Source: Nonomuraea sp. SBT364
Lineage (GTDB): Bacteria; Actinomycetota; Actinomycetes; Streptosporangiales; Streptosporangiaceae
Reading direction: 5' to 3'
Length of the DNA stretch: 40,148 nucleotides
Assembly: GCF_001083785.1 (NCBI RefSeq)
Contig: NZ_LAVL01000071.1
Coordinates: 1 to 40,148, forward strand
The position numbers and the translations under genes are program-made. Below are positions 39,297 through 40,148 of the stretch, one piece after another; position 1 is the stretch's first letter, and each line of letters starts with the position of its first letter. Below the pieces are notes generated by a model. The model did no database searches, was not told where the DNA came from, and saw only the letters and a program-made list of their open reading frames with translations.

Positions 39297-40097
39297 GTGC
39301 TCAGCCGTCGCTTCGCTTTCCTCGACCATCCGGCGCCCCTGGCGTTCGCCCATCGCGGCGGCGCCGCCGAAGGAGCGGAGAACTCGGCGGCGGCCTTCGA
39401 GCGGGCCGTGCGGCTCGGCTACACCTACCTGGAGACCGACGCGCACGCCACGGCCGACGGGGTGCTGCTCGCCTTCCACGACCACACCCTCGACCGGGTG
39501 ACCGACCGGCGCGGCCGCATCGCCGAGCTGCCCTACAGCGCCGTGCGGCGCGCCCGCATCGGCGGCGAGCACGAGATCCCGCTGCTGGAGGACCTGCTCG
39601 GCACCTGGCCGGAGACCCGGTTCAACATCGACGTCAAGGAGGCCGCGGCCATCGCGCCGCTGGCCGAGGCGATCCGCCGCACCGGCGCCCACGACCGCGT
39701 CTGCCTGACGTCGTTCTCCGACGAGCGGCTGGCGCTGGCCAGGGCCGCGATCGGCCGGGAGGTCTGCTCGGCGCTCGGCCCGCGCGGCGTGGCCGCGCTG
39801 CGCGCCGCCGCCTCCACCTCCGGCTACGGCCGCCTGCTGGCCCGGCTCGTGCGCGCGGGCATCCCGTGCGCACAGGTCCCGATCGGCTTCCGCGGCCTGC
39901 CCGTCACCACCCGCAGCCTGGTCCGTACGGCGCACGCCATCGGCATGCAGGTGCACGTGTGGACGATCAACGACGCCGTGCGGATGGAGCGCCTGCTCGA
40001 TCTGGGCGTCGACGGCATCATGACCGACAACATCACCGGGCTGCGCGCCGTGCTGGAAGAGCGCGGGCAGTGGCATCCCGGCCGCATGGCCGCCTAG
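39297..40097 (+). CDS. Glycerophosphodiester phosphodiesterase
   Basis: 266 aa (GTG). The GDPD TIM barrel motifs are AHRGGAAEGAENS (catalytic His and Arg), LETDAHATADG (Glu/Asp metal ligands), FHDHTLDRVT (second catalytic His) and the late barrel strands FNIDVKEAAA and VHVWTIND. No signal peptide, so it works inside the cell and hydrolyses glycerophosphodiesters to glycerol-3-phosphate and an alcohol. Gene order with the RNA methyltransferases is likely incidental. Confidence 0.94.
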   Translation: MLSRRFAFLDHPAPLAFAHRGGAAEGAENSAAAFERAVRLGYTYLETDAHATADGVLLAFHDHTLDRVTDRRGRIAELPYSAVRRARIGGEHEIPLLEDLLGTWPETRFNIDVKEAAAIAPLAEAIRRTGAHDRVCLTSFSDERLALARAAIGREVCSALGPRGVAALRAAASTSGYGRLLARLVRAGIPCAQVPIGFRGLPVTTRSLVRTAHAIGMQVHVWTINDAVRMERLLDLGVDGIMTDNITGLRAVLEERGQWHPGRMAA

Positions 40098-40107
40098 GAG
40101 CGACACT

Positions 40108-40148
40108 TTGTCCGTACCCGCACCCCCCGCGGACCCCACCGACGCCTC
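40108..40148 (+). CDS. Start of an unidentified protein (runs off the right edge)
   Basis: A TTG at 40108 follows AGGAG by 8 bases and opens a frame (M-SVPAPPADPTDA) with no stop to the edge. It starts 10 bp after the GDPD gene and is probably in its operon. Only 13 codons are visible, so no function can be given. Confidence 0.5.
   Translation, partial: MSVPAPPADPTDA

Overview
The window is very GC-rich DNA with a strong third-position G/C bias, many GTG starts, 1-4 base start/stop overlaps, and several start codons lying 6-7 bases after a -10 box (leaderless mRNAs). This points to a filamentous actinomycete. The SCO6745-type protein, the moxR-DUF58-VWA set, the paired clpP genes and the MsiK-style sugar importer without its own ATPase fit Streptosporangiales or Streptomyces relatives. 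Genus (for example Nonomuraea) is a guess. No phage, insertion sequence, CRISPR, rRNA or tRNA was recognised.

Layout. 1-2290: the N-terminus of a lipoprotein, a cysteine-containing ArsR-type regulator, and divergent from it a DUF2231 membrane protein, a second membrane protein and an ArsC-like protein. 2296-7433: a secreted M36 (fungalysin) metallopeptidase, then an RsbQ/RsbP-type hydrolase-phosphatase pair, the energy-stress signalling module known from Bacillus. 7525-20374: the main feature, an arabinose-glycan utilisation locus. Two secreted glycoside hydrolases (an (alpha/alpha)6-type enzyme and a GH43) and a LacI regulator lie on the minus strand. Divergent from them is a five-gene run: a GH127 beta-L-arabinofuranosidase, a sugar-binding lipoprotein, two permeases and a secreted HEXXH metallopeptidase. 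The two secreted hydrolases and the peptidase end in clearly related discoidin-like modules. The set parallels the bifidobacterial hypBA1/hypBA2/hypAA system for hydroxyproline-linked arabino-oligosaccharides of plant extensins, with a peptidase added. That substrate is an inference.

20365-31467: ordinary accessory genes (NmrA-type reductase with divergent WYL regulator, CGNR zinc-finger protein with divergent SCO6745-type protein, VOC protein, DUF4386 membrane protein, small HTH, hydrolase, LysE exporter, WYL regulator, TSUP permease, TetR regulator and two ClpP subunits). Between 24091 and 24887 there is an intergenic stretch with a candidate structured RNA ending in an intrinsic terminator, a decayed small gene, and a promoter covered by two identical-arm operators three helical turns apart.

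31543-40148: a NarL-type two-component system, a DUF2268 putative protease under a textbook MerR-type 19-bp-spacer promoter, a membrane protein with a degenerate kinase N-lobe, the divergent moxR-DUF58-VWA operon, an RsmC-like methyltransferase coupled to a SpoU rRNA/tRNA methyltransferase, a glycerophosphodiester phosphodiesterase, and the first codons of one more gene at the right edge.
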